64,000 nt of DNA, taken from positions 1-64,000 of the forward strand of contig DATIKM010000046.1 of assembly GCA_035477595.1 (NCBI GenBank), in the 5' to 3' direction. Origin of the DNA: DATIKM01 sp035477595. Lineage in GTDB: Bacteria > Armatimonadota > Chthonomonadetes > Chthonomonadales > CAJBBX01. Position numbers and translations under genes: made by a program. Positions 61,350-64,000 of this stretch are shown one piece after another (the first letter of the stretch is position 1; the number at the start of each line of letters is the position of its first letter). The notes under the pieces were generated by a model. That model did not search any database and was not told where the DNA came from. It saw only the letters and a list, made by a program, of their open reading frames with translations.

Positions 61350-61379
61350 ATTATAGGAGGCCTCGCTCGCGAGCGTCAA
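61350..61379 (-). promoter_or_regulatory. Promoter with internal palindrome for the GH-A-like gene
   Basis: On the minus strand TTGACG (61379-61374) and TATAAT (61355-61350) are 18 nt apart, 45 nt before the ATG. The spacer contains a 10-bp palindrome, GCTCGCGAGC (61365-61374), touching the -35, which is a reasonable operator position. The remainder of the 293-nt divergent gap shows no clear promoter for pilB. Confidence 0.7.
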
Positions 61380-61598
61380 GACGACGCGCCGGTCCCGGCG
61401 ACGGCGTCGCGCGGCGGACCTTCCTGCTCAGAAAGACAGGGGCGGTGCGGAATAAGCACTTCGAACAGGAGCCGCGCGGCTCGCACCGGGTGCTCCCGCT
61501 CGCCACTGAGCGCGCATCCGGAGGACGATGGCGCGCCGGTGCGCTATGCGAGGGCCGGCGGGGCCCAGATCCCACGAAGGCCCGTCGGCGAACCACGG

Positions 61599-63359
61599 AT
61601 GAGACACGGCCTCAGCGCAAGCGAATCTGCGTTCTTCAGCGGAAGGCTCGGCGATCGCCTGCTGGCGGAGGGGCTCATCTCGGAGGCCCAGCTCGAGACC
61701 GCACTCGAGCGCAAGCGCCAGACTGGCGAGTTCCTGGGCGAGCTCGTCGTTGAGCTCGGCTACGCCTCCTCGCGCACCATCGGCAAGATCCTCCAAGAGG
61801 GGATCGGCATCTCCTACGTGGACCTGGCCGACGTGCAGATCGACCCCGGCGCTCTCGAGCTGGTTGCCGAGCACTACCAGAAGCGCCACCGCGTGCTCCC
61901 TTACAAGGTGGAGGACCGCCGGGTCTACGTCGCGATGTGCGACCCGCTGAACGTGATGGTGGTGGACGATCTTCACCTCATGACGGGCTACCGTGTCGTG
62001 CCGCAGCTCGTCCTGAACACCGACATCCAAGACGCGTTCAACAGGGTCTACTCGGCGCGAAGCCAGGCGCAGGAAGTCCTCAAGGAGATCGAGGACGCGG
62101 AGGAGCCGGGGCTCGGGTCGGATATCTCGGCCGACAAGCTCGCGGACCTGGCCGAGGACGCGCCCATCATACGCCTCACGAACTCGATCATCGCGGGCGG
62201 CGTGGCGTGCGGTGCGAGCGACATCCACATTGAGCCTCAGGAGCGCGCCGTGCGCGTGCGGTACCGCATGGACGGCGTGCTCTACGAGCAGATGACGATC
62301 CCGCCGCACCACTACGCCGCGGTCTGTTCGCGCATCAAGATCATGGCGCACCTGAACATCGCGGAGCGGCGCAGGCCGCAGGACGGCCGCATCGTCTTCA
62401 AGGCCCAGAACGCAGCCTACGATCTCCGCGTCTCCACGATGCCCACCATCTACGGCGAGAAGGTCGTGATGCGCGTGCTCGACAAGTCCGGCATCACGGT
62501 GCCCCTCGAAAGGCTGGGGTTTGGCTCCGAGCAACTCGCGCTCTACGAGACCTTCATCACGCGTCCCTACGGGATGGTTCTGGTGACCGGACCGACGGGC
62601 TCCGGAAAGTCGACCACGCTCTATGCGTCGCTGAACAAGATCAACGATGTGGCGCTGAACATCATCACCGTGGAGGATCCGGTCGAGTACAACCTGGCGG
62701 GCATCAGCCAGATGCAGGCCAACCCCAGGATCGGCCTTACCTTCGCCACCGGCCTGCGCACCATCGTGCGCCAGGACCCGGACGTCATCATGGTCGGCGA
62801 GATACGAGACGCGGAGACGGCCGAGATCGCGGTGCAGGCAGCCCTGACCGGTCACCTCGTGTTCAGCACGCTCCACACGAACGATGCGCCTGGAGCCGTC
62901 GTCCGGCTGCAGAACATGGGAGTGGAGCCATTCCTCATCGTGTCGGCGCTCATCGGCGTGGTTGGCCAGCGCCTGCTCCGCCGCAACTGCGTTTCGTGCG
63001 CCGAGGCCGACACGCCGAACCCGGCCCTCCTGCGGTCGTTGGGCATATCGCCGGAGATGGCGGAGACCGCGCAGTACAAGCGCGGCCTGGGCTGCCCGAA
63101 GTGCTCGGGGCGAGGGTACCGGGGCCGGTCCGCTGCCTACGAGGTCATGCGCGTCTCGGACCGCCTCCGCGAAGCGGTCCTCCGCAACGTGGGCGGGTCC
63201 GCGCTCAAGGAGATCGCGATGGCGGATGGCATGACCACGATGCGGGAGTCCGGCATACGCAAGGTGCTGCAAGGGGAGACCACACCGGAGGAGGTCTGCC
63301 GGGTGCTCCTGAGCGAGGAGTTCGGCGAGGGCGGTCTGCCGCAGGCGCGCGCTGCCTGA
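61599..63359 (+). CDS. pilB: Type IV pilus/type II secretion assembly ATPase
   Basis: A 586-residue GspE/PilB ATPase. The N-terminal GSPII_E-like domain (LLAEGLISEAQLETALERKR) is followed by the ATPase core: GASDIHIEPQERAVRVRYRM, Walker A GPTGSGKST, VEDPVEYNLAGISQMQ, Walker B-like DPDVIMVGEIRD, and a tetra-Cys zinc site (CVSCAEA, then GCPKCSGRGYRGR). It powers pilin polymerisation. ATG 61599 begins the homologous region; upstream codons read as low-quality Arg-rich sequence. Followed by the pilC-type gene 131 nt downstream. The prepilins at the other end of the window are candidate substrates. Confidence 0.95.
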   Translation: MRHGLSASESAFFSGRLGDRLLAEGLISEAQLETALERKRQTGEFLGELVVELGYASSRTIGKILQEGIGISYVDLADVQIDPGALELVAEHYQKRHRVLPYKVEDRRVYVAMCDPLNVMVVDDLHLMTGYRVVPQLVLNTDIQDAFNRVYSARSQAQEVLKEIEDAEEPGLGSDISADKLADLAEDAPIIRLTNSIIAGGVACGASDIHIEPQERAVRVRYRMDGVLYEQMTIPPHHYAAVCSRIKIMAHLNIAERRRPQDGRIVFKAQNAAYDLRVSTMPTIYGEKVVMRVLDKSGITVPLERLGFGSEQLALYETFITRPYGMVLVTGPTGSGKSTTLYASLNKINDVALNIITVEDPVEYNLAGISQMQANPRIGLTFATGLRTIVRQDPDVIMVGEIRDAETAEIAVQAALTGHLVFSTLHTNDAPGAVVRLQNMGVEPFLIVSALIGVVGQRLLRRNCVSCAEADTPNPALLRSLGISPEMAETAQYKRGLGCPKCSGRGYRGRSAAYEVMRVSDRLREAVLRNVGGSALKEIAMADGMTTMRESGIRKVLQGETTPEEVCRVLLSEEFGEGGLPQARAA

Positions 63360-63489
63360 ATCGCTCATTGCCTGCATACGAAACGCCTTTTGCTCTCAAA
63401 GCTGACCCGCGCGCGTGGAACTGATCTACTGACGGACCGACGCTTGAGCCACGGCCCGCCGACCTGGCGCTGGCCGGGAGAGATACGCC

Positions 63490-64000
63490 ATGCCGAACTA
63501 CCAGTACTGGGCGCGTGACCGATCCGGGCGCTCGGTCGCCGGAGCCCTGGCCGCACCCGACGAGCAGTCCCTTCGCGAGCAGCTCAGGCGCAAGGAGCTC
63601 TTCGTCACGCGCATCGCGGCGCAACGGCAGACCTCGGTGCAGAGCGGCGGCCTGTTCTCCAAGCGCAAGGTCAGCCTGAACGACATGGTGGTGATGAGCC
63701 GCCAGCTCGCCACGCTGGTCCGAGCGGGCCTGCCGCTCGTGCAATGTCTCGATGCTCTGGTTGGCCAGACGCAGAACCAGACGCTGAAGGAGGCGCTCAC
63801 GGACATTCGCAACGAGGTGCTTGCGGGCGCGACCTTCAGCACCGCGCTCGGACGGCACTCACACATCTTCTCCGAGCTCTACCAGGCGCTTGCCCAGGCC
63901 GGCGAGATGGCCGGCGCACTCGACGAGACGCTGCAGACAGCCGCCGAGCAGCTCGACAAGGAGCAGCAGCTACGCGAGAAGGTGAAGTCCGCATTCGTCT
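63490..64000 (+). CDS. pilC: PilC/GspF inner-membrane platform protein, N-terminal part
   Basis: 170 codons, cut by the window end. The typical PilC start is MPNYQYWARDRSGRSVAGAL, continuing RREQLRRKEL-like and LNDMVVMSRQLATLVRAGLP, then ALGRHSHIFSELYQALAQAG and GALDETLQTAAEQLDKEQQL, the first GspF domain. ATG 63490 has GGGAGAG about 8 nt upstream. It anchors the assembly ATPase encoded by the preceding gene. The frame is open at the window edge. Confidence 0.94.
   Translation, partial: MPNYQYWARDRSGRSVAGALAAPDEQSLREQLRRKELFVTRIAAQRQTSVQSGGLFSKRKVSLNDMVVMSRQLATLVRAGLPLVQCLDALVGQTQNQTLKEALTDIRNEVLAGATFSTALGRHSHIFSELYQALAQAGEMAGALDETLQTAAEQLDKEQQLREKVKSAFV

Noticed and set aside
1..64000. CRISPR arrays, insertion sequences, rRNA, phage genes or a tRNA-Sec gene
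   Set aside because: No regularly spaced short repeats, transposase motifs, rRNA segments or long variable-arm tRNA with a TCA anticodon were seen. The only repeats are the pilin cassettes and paralogous genes.

Overview
The window is GC-rich (about two-thirds G+C by eye) and densely coded on both strands. It carries several H-X9-DG type prepilins whose N-terminus (FTLIELLVVIAIIAILAAI followed by LFPVFARARESARRTSCLSN) is the form typical of Armatimonadota. Together with the many secreted glycosidases this suggests a free-living, saccharolytic armatimonadotal bacterium. The assignment is an inference from protein style; no rRNA is present.

Layout. 1-4262: four tandem copies of one cassette, each (promoter, structured leader, H-X9-DG prepilin, small membrane protein with a Gly/Pro/Met tail, terminator-like hairpin). 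The first copy is cut by the window edge and the fourth has lost nearly all of its prepilin. 4286-5607 (minus): two paralogous exported thioredoxin-fold proteins. In one, a CxxC motif is replaced by Cys-Pro-Pro-UGA in an otherwise open frame, with a bacterial SECIS-like hairpin just downstream, so it is a strong selenoprotein candidate. 5770-14624: two MDR dehydrogenases, CoA-disulfide reductase fused to rhodanese, a frameshifted TIM-barrel protein, a sugar isomerase/epimerase and a DUF5060/GH5-like glycosidase. 14830-19585: a three-gene efflux-type ABC operon (adaptor, ATPase, FtsX permease). 19626-21940: tandem DUF2314-related paralogues. 21961-32918: two GH95 alpha-L-fucosidase-like enzymes flanking a deacetylase, an RluD-type pseudouridine synthase, the methionine genes metY, metX and a stand-alone NIL protein, and tRNA-Pro(TGG).

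33091-38520: a sugar-nucleotide and glycolysis block with a GDP-mannose 3,5-epimerase-like protein, a short GHMP-kinase-like protein, a duplicated nucleotidyltransferase, mannose-6-phosphate isomerase and a PPi-type phosphofructokinase. 38593-44899: an MFS transporter, a VOC protein, and a translationally coupled trio of zinc-ribbon/TPR protein, TPR protein and MtaB. 44875-57285: PilZ protein, UDP-glucose dehydrogenase, membrane protein, GtaA-like glutaminase-family protein, HD-GYP protein, acetyltransferase, PH-domain protein, SerS, a large secreted putative glycosidase and a WrbA-like flavodoxin. 57307-61305: a 1332-residue secreted clan GH-A-like enzyme. 61599-64000: pilB and the start of pilC.

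How the parts fit. The pilB/pilC assembly motor, the multi-copy prepilin cassettes and two c-di-GMP-type proteins (PilZ, HD-GYP) point to a regulated type IV pilus or pseudopilus system. The secreted glycosidases, dehydrogenases, epimerase, ManA and phosphofructokinase point to glycan breakdown feeding central metabolism. Overlapping stop/start codons (ATGA, GTGA) show translational coupling in the ABC operon, the sugar-nucleotide operon, the TPR/mtaB operon and the DUF2314 pair. No CRISPR array, insertion sequence, rRNA or origin was seen.
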